A stretch of 64,000 nt of DNA, from NCBI GenBank assembly GCA_017562135.1, contig QEYB01001401.1:143903-207902 (forward strand), written 5' to 3'. The notes below the pieces were generated by a model. That model had not been told where the DNA came from. It did not search any database and worked only from the letters and a program-made list of their open reading frames with translations. This DNA is from Dipylidium caninum. Its lineage: Eukaryota; Platyhelminthes; Cestoda; Cyclophyllidea; Dipylidiidae. Shown here in pieces: positions 1-24,700 of this stretch. The translations under genes were made by a program, and so were the position numbers. Numbering within the stretch: the stretch's first letter is position 1; each line of letters begins with the position of its first letter.

Positions 1-182
1 TCAAATGTCTCATCCTCCGTCAAAGTTCATCAAATAGAAAATTTACTAATTAATTTCTATGCACGGAAAAGGATATGTTTCTGGGTACACAGCATTCACT
101 TCTACTTTTAATGATGTAAATAATTTCAAAAAGAATATAGGATAACAGGAGAAGGAAGAAATCAGGAAAGAACAAGACCCAC

Positions 183-232
183 CTTGTTGCCTTTTGTGAT
201 TTGTCTAAAGAGTCATATTCCAGTAAAGTTAA
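183..232 (-). CDS. possible downstream exon of the CCP1-like gene
   Basis: A short open segment on the minus strand is flanked by an AG acceptor (233-234) and a GT donor (181-182). It reads LTLLEYDSLDKSQKATR in one frame. It lies downstream of the last well supported CCP1 exon, where the poorly conserved linker before the carboxypeptidase domain would be encoded. I see no clear homology in it. A second open stretch near 346-424 is also conceivable, but its phase does not fit the preceding exon. Confidence 0.25.
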
Positions 233-789
233 CTGAGACAAAAATACTTGTGGCTTAATATTTTGACCTTATAAAAGCAAAAACAATAATGAGAATGATA
301 AAAGAAGTAGACTGTATAGTAAAAGTTTTTGGGAGTGAAAGACAATTCTCTACTGGAGCCACAGGGGGATGTGGTGCTTTTCAACTGCCTGAGTAGCTCA
401 GACGCGAAGGAAACCCACTTCCGACGGAGTCTCAAAAGCGTGTCTTCGTGAGGGCAAGTCGGAAAAAAACAAACCCAATGTGTATACGACTAGTTTCTCC
501 TTTTCACGCAAACATTTGATGCATTAATTATTTTGTGTGTGCATATTTAACATGGATCGAATGACTACGAAAAAAATCCTTAACAATTCTGTGTTTATAG
601 TAAAAAATGATGAGGAAAGAAATGCCTTTTTGAAAGTGAAAAGTGATTTTTAGCCGGTGATTTTGACTTTAGGATGGTTGGAAAACAAAATTTAATACAG
701 ACGTAAGGAAATGAAAAAAAGAATATGACCAAAAGCCCTTTCGGATACAATGTTTTGACCCATCTTTTTTACTAAACAATTAATTTTAC

Positions 790-3700
790 CGTCGGTATTG
801 AAGACAATTTTAAGAATTGGCTCAGGCGGGTGAACTGGTAGTAGACGGTATGGACAACACCGACGCAACAGGTCGCATGCTCCATTCAACACCATTTCCA
901 AATGCGGTTCCTGCTCTTCCTCCACCGTTCCATATACGCCGTTTGCTGTCATGAGCGACGATGGAGACGGAGCAGTTGAGGACGAAGAGGAAGAGGAGTA
1001 GCCGACCGACGTCGGTGATGAGGCAAGGGAATCAGTGGATGGTGTCTTTGGAACCTGCTGATGCTCTTCAGGAGCCTGTGTATTTTCCTGTAGACGAGTA
1101 CTCTTCAAGTCGGTACTTTTATCTTCTACTCGTGCAATCCCCTTTTCTTTGATGATCATTTTACTTGCACAGAAGGAGAAAAGAGCAAAAAAACCACCAG
1201 CCGAGACTATGGCCCGTCTTCCGGCGCCTGTGAAAAGAACAAGTCAACAGGGACCACAACCACCTTGGTGATGAATTAACAACAATATTAACCTTTAAAG
1301 AGCATCTCTACGCTTTTCATTTAATGTGTGAATCTACAGCAAATGAAAAATTGACTATGCTTCAGGAGAGACTAACGAAAGTTAAGTTAATATAAATCCA
1401 AGTGGAGGTTCTCATCGCTACCAGCTAAGAATATCGTCGAAGATTCACTCACGTAGATCTGTCAGCATCTGCAACGAAGTCAACGCAACCAGTTGTAGAT
1501 CAACCAGACGTCCACTGATGTCGGATCGATGCAGGCCAAGAAAGAGATCCAGCAGAAGCGGAACTGCGCCACCACTCGCCGCTCGAGTCACATTGTGTTC
1601 TGAACACGCAAAAGGTAAGAAAAAAAAACTATTCAACTAAAAGGCAGTAACCTCGGAAAGGTGGGTGTTGGTGGGAGGAGAGGGCGGTTTACTGAGGAGC
1701 AGGCCAGTTAACGCTGTTAGGCAAGATTATTCAACAAGAAACCCACAGTCAGCTCAGATACTGTTCTTCTTTTGTTTAGCATTCATGGGAAAGAGGGAGA
1801 GAGAAAGAGAGCGAGACTGATAGGGCAGTAGAAAGTGCGCCAATGTTACACAACCGACATTAAACTTCCTAGCCAGTCATTGCAAGACGCCCGTCTAGTG
1901 TGGTTTCAATTTTTACTGTTGTTCAAAAGTGACAGAGAGACGATCAACACTTTGTGTTGTCGTGTTATTTGACACTCCTTAGCAAAGACAGCAAAAATAG
2001 TCCTTCCATTTACGGAGGAAATACGTCTTCATTAATGACACCGGAAGGGCATTGGAGGGAAGGTCAAAGAATCTCCGAAAGTTATTTCAACCTCTGACTA
2101 GAAATGAGGACTTCATAGCAGAGGAAATAACTCAGACTATCAAATAAATGAACCATTAAAAAAATTTACTGACAGGAAAAAAATACAACATTGTCTACAT
2201 GAGGTCGTAAGTGAAAAGTGGATGCATTCGTATTTGTGTTCTCTAGCTTTGATGAATGTTCTGCGAGGAATGTCCACACGTTTCCAACATAGCTTTACTT
2301 TTAGTGGACGTCATTTCAGGTCAAGAGACAGGGAACCTTCTCATTTTAATTATACAAAATTACGAGAAAGAAAATAAGCAGGTCACAGTGAAACAAGATT
2401 AGCCAAGGAGAAAATACGAAACCATGTGTATTGAATGGAGATAGGAAAAAAGGCGTATAGAAAAGTGGGACTTCCCAAGAGTAACCGGAAACCCAAAAGG
2501 CAAAATTATTCCTAAAGGTCGTACCGACGGGACTCGACATTCGTGAATAAGTAAGAAAAAAAAACGATTCGCCCTCTTTTAAATGACAACAAGTTGCATA
2601 TTTTTAAAATGTGAACAAAATTTCACACTAGAAAAAAAGGTGTGTTTATTTCAAGCACCAAAATACGTCGATTATGCCGTGTCCAGCGAATGCAGTCACA
2701 ATTTGAGCAAAAAGAGAGGAAAGACTCGCCATTTATGGATGGAGGCGAGGGTGGAGGATTCCTTTTCCCTCAAATAAATATATCTGGCTCATGCCAAAGT
2801 TTCTCTAAAATTGTAAATAGGCTTAAATGTATCAAGACATTTTCAAAAAAAGTATGAATTTGCCGGCTTTACAGCAGTCATAAGGCAACAACTAACGAAG
2901 CATCCATACGCAATTGCTAGAAATAGCGGGCAAATGACAGTTAACTCACTACTTTAGACAATCTAGTCCTGACAAGCACCTCGAGGTTTCATGAGAAATA
3001 GAGTTAAAATGAATAAGCGAGGACCATATACGCTCATGTAGAGATGATATAAAAGGGAAATTAAACAAAGTAGTTAACGCGTCCAATAATCCTACTGTGG
3101 AGAGCTGATATATAACCAGGCTAATTCCTCTTTCTTTTTTCCTCCCTCTGGGGGGGAGGGGAGAGGTGTGAGTGACTTATCAGAAAGTAAACAACAACAG
3201 ACGACCATGCTTTGAAGTGACAAGTAAACAACCAAATGAAAGGCCAACAGGTTAAATCATTTGGATTGGCGATTAGCAAGACTATAAAGGGAAAGCTAGG
3301 AAGGTAAGACTAACTCGCAAAATGTCAGTATAATCCCAAATTGGGTTAGGCAAAGGAAATTAGCTAAACTCAAGCACGCAAATGGGTTTTCACATGGTTA
3401 ACGGAGCATCGCAAACTCGTTTGCCGAGGCGAAGGCGCATTTGAGGCTAGTCACTGCCTTAGTAGATTAAAACAGACCATCTTAAGGCGATTAATCAAGG
3501 TGCATAACTTACCAAGCAAATTTTACCGTGTGGATTGTAATCTACATGACGAAGACAGAAATAGGTAGTTTAGGAGGGAGATGAAATTGTGCAGGCAGGA
3601 GTAAAATATGAGTCCGGCAGTCGTTAATTCATACAAATACCAATGAGGAATGACTGGGGTTAGTCTCGCCCTGAACGGCATACGAAGGTCTGATCCTCCC

Positions 3701-6700
3701 CATTAAAGGAGCAAAAAATACTACACATTTTATGAAATTATATGAGATATTTCACAGTAATATTGAAGAATCACTGAAAAAAAAGATGAGGTAGAGAGAG
3801 AGACAGAGAGTAATTTCGGAAACTAGCATATTTCCACTAATGGGTCGTTACCAAAGAAGGTAAAGGGTGAGAAAGAACCGAACGTCTTTTTACAGCGATT
3901 TAGACTCATATGAAGGAAATAGGAAGGAAAAGGCCTTTCTCTAACTGAAATCCCACCTTCAATCGCCTTGGATGTGTCCGTATTATAGAATATCGGAAAC
4001 ATGCCCAAAACCTAGACTGGAGAGTAAGGTGTACAGACGACAAAACAGAGAGTCCAAGTGCGTGTTAAGCAAACACCTTGCTTAGAAGCAACCGACAGAA
4101 TCGTGGCAACGGGGTCATGTAGGGTAAATCAGGGTGTCGGGCATGCCTAGCTCCCGTAGCAAATGTGGTAGTCGATGGTTGAAACTAGGTTAAAACGTAC
4201 GTACTTAAAATGGCATAAGAGAAAACAATTATCCCTCGTTTTGCAAGGAAAATATTTGACAACCAAGTTACTACTGTAAGGCAAAAATGCAAGTCCACGG
4301 TTTTTAAAATGAAATTTTGTGCTGCAAACGATGTCCTTCTGCATGTTCGCCTCCACATAACCCAGGCAAGTCAAAGTGAGAGAAATTTTTCAAATAAATT
4401 AAAAAGAAAGCCAGATAATTGTTCGAGTATGTAATTACTAACTCAGGGTTGCTTACTGCTTCATGAGTTGCCGCAATAAACAATGGAAGTTTGACTACCT
4501 TTTACAGCAGGAAGGGAGATTTGAGAAAACTCTAACAGTTGTTCATAAATGTTAAGAGAACGCAAGTCAAATTATTTTCGAAGATGCCGATTTAATATAA
4601 TTTTCACTCTTTAGCAGTCGTCAAGTTCAAGTAAGGTTAGGCGTGAAACATTTCGAGTTGCCATACGTCATTAATCACCCACTGAAAATGTAACGTAATG
4701 CCAAAATGAAGTCTAATTGAAAGTTCGACGACGACCTAACTTGAACTGATCACTACCTCAGGTCATTAAAAAAGCCCACCAGAATGGGTTTATTCACACT
4801 CAAACATGGCTGTTTGATGTAGACTATATAAAACGGGTGACGAGACTTTTACTTTCATTCCCACTTTAAAGGCAATTATTAAGGATTTAGATCTTCCCGC
4901 AATTGTGTGATCGACAGAAAAGTAGAAAGTAAACCTTCCGCTATTTTGTTTCTGGGGATCCGTGCCTGAATAAAATGCAAAAGGTTCCAAGAGGAGCGAC
5001 CATTTTATTTGTTAGACAGAGAGCATAAAATAGGTGCAATTAGCAAAGAAGCCATTTCTATTGCGACTTTAAAAAAAGGTCTTAAATGGCATAAACAGTA
5101 GGATGGTGGTTCAGGATATGACCGAGGTTAAATAAAACAGAACGCAGTTATGAGAGCTCTGGATTTCGCCATGGGAAAACTCCAGAATTCTACATAAACT
5201 GACAGAACCATTTCACTTAGGACATTTTTAGGACATTAGAACACTTCCAATGTTAAAAGGGCAATTGTTAAACGTGTTTCCAAATTAAAGTTACTCATAT
5301 TAGGATACTTTTTTCCCATTAACGGAAGTGTACACTTCCTCTAGATGACGGCTAAATTGCACAAAAATTAGTTAACCTTAATAAAATCAAAATTTGCAAC
5401 AAATAGATGCAAACTCGAGGGTCTGGAGGCGTAACTTGAGGCCAGTACTCCACTCCGCTGTCGACCCGGGTGCATGATACCAACGTCTGTGGAATAGTTC
5501 TCAGTTATTCGAAAATTGGTAAAACAACAGAAAAAAGGCGAGTAGGGTGCTCAGGTAACTGCAAATATAATCAAAATTAAGGGCAGTTTCAGTGCTAACA
5601 AGGCATGTCGTTAAGCCTCAACACTAATTGTAAAACCGACCGATAACATGAAAAAAAGATCTATGTAAAGTTATTTTATAAATATGAGAACAAAGTTAGA
5701 AAAATCAGACAGATAAAAGCTAAAGCTGTATCATCCTAACATTACAAGTGACAATGTAAGGCCAATTTTAGGTAGGTGACAAAAGCTGGAAATCGACCAA
5801 CTTCTACAGAGGAGAAATCTAGACGACACTGTGGCTATCTGAAAGACATAAGACTCTTATGTGCAGGTATGTAAAATTTTAGGAGTGTCGACGAATAGCT
5901 AACTGCCGGTAAGAAAATAACTTAGAATCTTGGGTGGGAGATTATTCATTTTCTAGACGAGTAACCTAAACTGCCAACTTATGAATAGACAAGCGCCGAT
6001 GCTCCCACTAAATGCTTAACAATCATCGACGATCTCCGTGGAAAATAGACTTAAAACATCTCTTTTAAACCATTAAAACTAACTGCTAACTGGTTCGGAT
6101 TAATGACACCGCCTTGATGGTACCAAAAGTTCCCATATTCTATTTATGGTGGAAAAGTAGGAATTATATCCTCGTCTTCATCTCAAAATAGGACTTATCC
6201 ATTGTAATAAATACAAAAATTTGCAAAAACAAAGGTTTATTGATATTGGATAGCATAAATGTTCTAAAATGTAAATTTGAAATGAAATGTAACAGAACCA
6301 GATTCGTTGATTTAGAAACTGCACTAATTCCTGGATTCAGATCAGTGGGTACAAAAATAAAAGAATAAATAGGAAAATGCACTCACTCCACTTCATAAGC
6401 ACGATTAACGTGTTAATAATCTGTCCCAATGTGGCTGCATTTACTTCCAGGCTTCTACCAACGCCTCGCAATTCCCAAGAATTAAGTATTGCTTTACCAC
6501 TCCCGCCACCTCCGCCATCCGTAGTCTCATCAGACAGTGATGACCCTCCAGAGTTCACTACAGCGGCGGCTGAAGATCGCACACTGCACGGCAGTCCGGC
6601 AGTTATAGCGAGGGCTCGAAGTAGCAAATTCATTGCTCCAAGACGACCAAGGGTAGCTGCATTACTACGTCCTCGACGTCCACAATAGGAACGAAGAGCT

Positions 6701-8141
6701 GTGAGAAGGACACGGAAGTTGGAGGCGAGAGAAGAAGACAAACGGGGATTAGATTGGCGGTTTAGAGGACGGGTGATACGGCGACGACGGCGTTGGGCGG
6801 GAGCCCCATGGGAGTTGTTAGTAGCGTTAGCGACGGTTGACGAAGTTGCGTTCACTGTGGACGGGATTGGGCAGCACGATGTCCGATGAAAGAGTGAAGA
6901 TGAACAACCTTAGAAAGGATAAAAAAGAAAGCGGTTAAGGATACAAGGTAAAAGGGAAGGGCATAAGAAGGAAATAAACTTAATTGAGTGTGGTTCCACT
7001 TATTAACTTCGGATACTTGAAGGTAATTCTCCAAGTAAATAATAAAATAACAAAAAAGTATTTTAATGTGGATGCAAAGGCTATGAATGTGAAAAGCGGC
7101 TTTTTTAATAGCATAAGGAAAATTAGACTGGAGAAGAAAATATAATCTCCGTTGTATCGTTTTTTAAAAAAAAATAAAGTTAGCTTCACTGCCGAAGGAA
7201 GCTGATTTTTCATGGATGTTCTAGAGCAGGTTCCCACATTTTGATGTTAAAAGGTGTGAGAGGCGTTGTAAGCTAATAAAAAGTTTAAGACAGAGCATAA
7301 ACTTCAGAAACCGCAGTATTAGTGATGCAGTAGGTAAAATCACGTGGTTAGATGTTATAAAAGATATTAATGAATAATTCACGAAATGTACCACAATAGG
7401 CGGTGCAAAATGAGAAGGATTAACAATAAAATCCCCTTCTAACTATTTAGTTAATTATCTAAGTGCTGTCCATCAGTAGGTGGAGAAAAAAATAAGGTCA
7501 AACTTGCCTTAATTCCAGCTTACCTGAATCCTCAAGATACTTATGGTTATCGGGATGCATTGACTGAGCCTGGCACGAAGCGTAAATCTTCCGATCAAAC
7601 GGGGCAATTTTGCAAAGCAGCTATGTACAGTTAACGGAAATAAAGAGGAAGAGAACAGGTATACCTTGTGTATACTAAGAAGTAGATCATCCAATGAGGC
7701 AGCTTCCATAAATTCCGCACGTAATGCTTGGAACACTATTCGTGTTCCACCAGCGCGAACAATAGAAAGAAGATTTTTCTCTTCATCTATTGAGATTATA
7801 AAAATCAACACATTTTGTCTAATTTGCCTGGTCCAGAACATATTTTGCCAAGTAATGAGATCGATTGTACTCGAACGCCCTGAGAAACGTAGACTTGCAA
7901 GATAAATAAAATGTTTGAGATGAAGCTGTCACCGTCATAAAACAAATAATGAAAGGAGGCTACAGACAGAATAATGTGAGAATGTAACATTCTTGCTTTT
8001 GGAGGAAAGGGATCGATTTAACGCAGATAATATCGAAATGATTGAATCATATTTTTCCTCCAGACCAGAAACCGCAGCAGACTCGTTCGCGAACTTTGCT
8101 AATTCATTGATGAGAAAGGGTAAATTATCTGTGGTCTCCAT
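790..8141 (-). CDS. AGTPBP1: cytosolic carboxypeptidase 1-like protein (CCP1/AGTPBP1/Nna1), N-terminal half, runs off left edge
   Basis: CCP1 enzymes remove glutamates from polyglutamylated tubulin and other proteins in the cytosol; only the N-terminal helical-repeat region is in the window. Proposed exons, 5' to 3': 7989-8141 (ATG at 8141), 7810-7879, 7665-7786, 7524-7620, 6387-6908, 1453-1599, 790-1227. The phases are mutually compatible. Recognisable blocks are SISLLGKICSGPGKLDKM, NLLSIVRAGGTRIVFQAL, LLCKIAPFDRK, AATLGRLGAMNLLLRALAI, GRRAIVSAGGFFALF and ACDLLRRCCPYRLLPVHPPE. They follow the order of the vertebrate CCP1 N-terminus. The catalytic M14 peptidase domain would lie beyond position 1. 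The largest exon carries an S/N/R-rich insert not seen in vertebrates. Oddities: a proposed 23-nt intron (7787-7809), and an alternative frame in the fourth exon that fits the family better in its second half. Confidence 0.8.
1600..6386 (-). other. large AT-rich intron of the CCP1-like gene
   Basis: A donor GTGAGT follows codon TGG-A at 6387, and the acceptor lies at 1600-1601. The 4.8 kb between is AT-rich and contains only short chance open frames. I see no nested gene, RNA gene or mobile element in it. Confidence 0.6.
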
Positions 8142-9796
8142 TTCACAAGTTAGGTTAACTTAGAGAACATGTCTACAAAAAATAATTTTGGCTCCGTAGT
8201 TAATAAAAAGGAGCACGGCGCGACACAATACAAGACAAATTTCCTTACCAAAAACAAGGGTTTTGTCTATTTTAGGTCGTAGAAGATTTAGGGAAAGCAG
8301 AACGACCGCGCTCTATGTAAACGCAGATCGGTCCAATTAAATGATAGCACACTGAGTCTTCGCGGCAGCTAATGGGACGTTCCATTTACGCGCTCCACAT
8401 ATAAGTATTTTTGGACACTTAAAAGCATACTCCTTGAAAAGACGCACTAAACTACAGGCTAAGTATTAGTGATGGTAATCCTATATACCGCTTATTCCGT
8501 GCGTTCTGTACGCGCGCAAATATTATTACGAAATTTTTTATCTCTTTTAAAACAACCGCTGCGCTTTTTTCTAGTGAGCAATGAATCTTACATCGTAAAT
8601 AAGCTCAAAATGGCAATTAAAAAATTGGCCATTGTCGATTGAGTCTGACAACCTTTGACTATGAATACAGTCCAACTTGATTTACTGCTTTATTTCCATT
8701 TGGTTTCATTCGTACCCGCTATGTGTTATTGTTGCCAATGGTAATACTTACACCTTGAAATTTGATACTACTAGGCCTTATTCTAAATAAAACCTAGCCC
8801 TTTTCATTATAGCAACTTAATGCGACTGAACATACTCAGCTTCGACGCCTCGCCGAATACTTAAAGCTGGTCACTTTTCATGCGATAAGTGTCAGAACAT
8901 CGTTCACATGGGAAACCGCACGCACATGCACTGTGAATGCTCTACCTGCGCAGATAAATCTCAACCCGGCTCTTGCGTTTGGCTAATGGTCATATTATCA
9001 TCTCCTGCATTATTACGGCATCGTCTTGCACAGGTTTTGCTTTCCACAACTTGCATTTGCTCGGAAAAACTGCTCGCAAGTGAGCTCTCTATATGGTTAT
9101 ACATCGTATTTTTTGTTCTCCTTCGGCCTACAATGCAATGATTTAATATTGTCGCGTTTCTTTCCTGTCCATACAATATATTGCGGCAGTAGCCTGAGTA
9201 GTTGAGCAACCACCTCTCGAACCAAAAATAACAACACTCAGGGTAATCTGTTTTATTCCGTGACAGGCTATTACAAATAACAATAATAATAATAATAATA
9301 ATAATAAGAGTGGTATAAATATAAACAGCATAAGATAGGTAGGAGGAAAGTGTTGGGAAAATGGGACGAGAGAGGCGGATGGATTGGACATCAACCTTAG
9401 ACTTTTTGGGATCGAAGTTCTCTCAATTTCGTGTCTGTCTGCTTGAACCATTCCAAGCTGTATATTATAAAATGAAAATGAGGCACCACCTTAAATGGAC
9501 GGAGCAAATTTGGAGAGCCAGATCACGGAGGCAATGACAAACAAATTGCCACCTAGATTTTGTATCATTACAGACCAAAGTGAAATAAATTTCTAATTAC
9601 CACAAGTCTTTTTTATCATGTACACTGATTTTGCTTAACTCTTTCTCGTCTCTTCCCCTGCTTGTAAGCAAATGTGGGCTTTAGGCGTTTAGTCCGCCAG
9701 CCGAGAAACCTTTTTCTCCCGTTCGACGTGGGGCCTGGTTAGTAGTTAGAAAAGAGGAAAAAGGGAATCCTATCCAACTGAAGGCAGTAAAGTATT
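8142..9796. other. intergenic spacer between the CCP1 5' end and the kinase 3' end
   Basis: No coding exon was recognised. The stretch holds the presumed promoter of the CCP1-like gene (no clear TATA or CCAAT box found) and an (ATA)n microsatellite. Composition changes from AT-rich to GC-rich near 9.6 kb. Confidence 0.5.
9283..9307. repeat. (ATA)n microsatellite
   Basis: About eight uninterrupted trinucleotide units in the intergenic spacer. Confidence 0.9.
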
Positions 9797-9802
9797 TTTA
9801 TT
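9797..9802 (-). terminator. polyadenylation signal of the DYRK-like gene
   Basis: TTTATT on the plus strand reads AATAAA on the minus strand. It lies about 220 bp beyond the proposed kinase stop codon (10024-10026), a normal 3'UTR distance. No competing signal was seen closer to the stop. Confidence 0.6.
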
Positions 9803-10023
9803 GCTGTAGAATGAGCAAGTACTGCTTGATGTCTCAAACTCTCTCAATTGCCTTGGAAGGCGCATGACGAAGAGACACTGACGACAGTTGAAGGCAGGAG
9901 AGTCAAATGCATCTGGTGAGATTCGAGTGCGGGGCTCTCAGCCTATTAAACACTCAATACGGCGACACTTTAGTTTAATCTTGGCTTTTCTTGACCCAAT
10001 CACCAAGTCTAATTGTCGCATCT

Positions 10024-21698
<11,675 letters not shown>

Positions 21699-21743
21699 CG
21701 ACTTCTCGCCTCCTCCGGTTCCGCTGTGAAATCCGCTGCTTTC

Positions 21744-21795
21744 ATTGGTCAGTTTCTAGAAGGCGGATCAATCAATTGGCTCATATTTATCCAAT
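21744..21795. promoter_or_regulatory. CCAAT-box cluster upstream of the DYRK start codon
   Basis: Two CCAAT boxes on the minus strand (21744-21748 and 21775-21779) and one on the plus strand (21791-21795) lie 46-97 bp upstream of the proposed ATG at 21698. This fits a TATA-less NF-Y-type promoter. NF-Y binding is inferred from the motif only. Confidence 0.5.
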
Positions 21796-24700
21796 CAGGA
21801 TTCCGCAGTTGTGTATGTATTGACTTCACAATTAAATAATCACCGTCGATTTCGTGAGAAGCGAATTTAGATGCATAAAACGTACTGTTGTCGGCTCCGT
21901 TGACACGCAGGAATCGGATTTATTGTCATTTAGGGCATAAATATTATCCGATCCTCCAGCGAAAAGAACAGTCTTCTTTTCTTCGACCTAAAACGAACAC
22001 GAAGGCAGCGTTTGGGCTCCCCAACACTCCTGTCATACAAGACGACACCGCGAGCTCAACCGCCCCACTCTTCCATTACTCTTAACCCCAAGTTACCCTT
22101 TTTCACTTATCGCCATCAAGGGTAGAAGGTTTTGTGGCTTTGACAACGCCTCTTGCTGCTATGTACAAAACTAAACTGAGGCAAATCTCCACCTCGGCGT
22201 CCAAACTCCCCCTGGTAGTGACAATTTGTAATAAAAAACTCTTTACTCTTATTTAGGAAGGATAAAATAGGGGCATAAACTCACTTCAGCCACTGACGAG
22301 TCGTTATGTGTTGCCTCATTGCTTGGTGATTCCATGGAGATTATCACCGGGTAATTGAGTGTTTATGAAGTGCTCCTTAAATTGTTTTCTCTTTCACTCG
22401 CTCTCCTTCTCTCTCTTTCTCTCGCTCGCTCTCTCTTTCTGTGCGTGCCGGTGATTTTGCATTCGCCAATGAGAGCGCAGGTGTGTTTGTGCTCGCGACT
22501 GACCAATCAGAGAGGCTGCGACGGAGTCAGGATTGACGTGAGTCCTCCTCCTTTGAACACTGCCTTCCATGGGAACCAACTTGCCGTGGGTAAACGGATT
22601 TGTCACGGTAATGTAGTGGATAAACGCTAAAACTCCCACGAACTGGCTAAAGCCTCCCCTTTGACTGGTTGTCATGCGGTGCTAAGACAAGTTGTGTGCT
22701 TCCTTTTCACTTCCACTAACTAAAATTCCAGCTCATTTTCTTGGGAAGGGAATAGTAAAAGGGATGACAGGAGAAATTTCACCGACAAGTGACACTTGTC
22801 GCCGCCTTTTCGCTCCCGCATCGCTGTGCGCCGAGTTGATAGGAAAAACATCCTTTTATCACTTGGTGGCATGTTACATTCTCGCCAAGTCAACTCCTCT
22901 GCAGTGGAGAGGAACAACAGGAAGGCTGGAAGTCACACCAAAGTGGCCTGCTTGACTGAAAATGAAGACGAACTAGCGTAGCGGTGAGACTCCGAAGGCG
23001 AAGAAATCGTCGTCGTGCGAACGAGGAGGCTCGGGACGTGGGGAGGGTGAGAACGGGTCCTCAGCTCCTCGTCTCAGGCTTTGACAAGAGAGTTTCTCCT
23101 CCCCGTGGCGCAAATCCCTTGTCTGTCGTGCAACAGTGAGGCTTTTTTTCTGTACTTCTGCTCTTCCCGATTCCACTGTCTCATGATTGACCACTCAACC
23201 TTTTTTTATTTATAGCCACGTGAAAGAAAAACCCGGTGCATGCATTGAAGTGTCGGTGAGGTGACACACCTTAGACTGTGAAATCGAAATTTCCACCGGC
23301 GTGGAGAGCAGCGTGTGAAGGCATGAGGCGCCAGATTTAGTCGCCACAGTCAAATTTAACCAGGCTTTGGTTGATGAGCCTTAGCGAGGACGCTCCGCGG
23401 TGCAGCTTCTCGCGAATTCGAGGGATAAAATACTTGACGGATGCGTCGGTAAACAAGTGTGTCCATTGAAGCGCTGTTAAGGCAGCTCAAAGTCACTGGG
23501 AGTGGTGAGAATGGGAACATCTTTGTGGCTCCCTTTTTGCCTTTTCGTAGAGTCTCTCAGCGCCAATCTCCACGGCCGAACGGACTGCCTTTCAGTGTCA
23601 ACTCGCCCTGTAAAATCCGCCTTGATGACACACGAACTCCATGTGTCAAGAAATGCCTTTCTTCGACCAAATTTTTTACTATTCATGCGGGAGGCTGAAG
23701 GGGAGCAGCCATTCCACAGGGCATTTCTGCGTCCCAGGCGCGATGTCATTCATGATGAGACAACCAGTCTGTTTAGATAGTCTCCTGAGCCGATGCCTCC
23801 CTTGAATTTAGTCGATGCGATGGGAGAACACCCGAGTGAATACTACAGAGGCTGATGCAACATTTCTTCCCTACTTTCGCGACTTCTGGCAACCCGTCAG
23901 CATGTCATCACGTTTTTCCACTCTTCGTAAACGGATTTAATGGCATAATATACACGTCACCGGCAGCAGTTTAAATTCGCTCAGCGGGAATCTACTCAGC
24001 ACCCACTCAAGGAAGAAAGAAGAGCTTTTAACGTGCTTCTTTAGTTGGCGTATAAGAGTCTCTCAGCTTTTCAGTCGCTCGCTACAACACCTGTTTTCTT
24101 AAACAGGTGAAAAATAATGAAATACTGGTAAACTCTGATGTTAGTTTTCTTGTTCTAGCACCCGTTGATCAAACGCAGAAGGTGGCACAGTTCGCGTCTT
24201 CATCGGATAGTGTGAATCGCACCACACTCACGCCTCATTTTTGCCAAACGTTACTCCAACACCAACGCCAAAATTTGTGTTGACCACAGTGATGGAAGGT
24301 TTGAGTACAGAGGGACTTGTGTAAATAACTAAGCCAACCTTTTGTGTGTTCCTTTGGACTTCAATTTTGTTACGTTTACCCTAACTTACATTTCATGCGA
24401 GGCAGCCACTTTCCTTGCTACTTATGAGCGGTTAGTAGTATAAGTCAGCCTAAGTGAAGAGCGCTTTAGAACTCACAACAAGACGCCAGGGGACAACAAA
24501 ACCACTGCTGCGTTACCCGACCTATCGTTTGTCCGCCCGCCCGAACAAATTTCAACATTTACTCCGCTTTATCGCATAACAATCTGATACACGCACACAG
24601 ACATCAGCCCATCCATCTCTGATTCCACCCTGAAGTCGCGTCCACTCACCTCTCGATGCCTACCTTCCCAAGAACTTCTTCACCCTCGCACCCATTCGAC

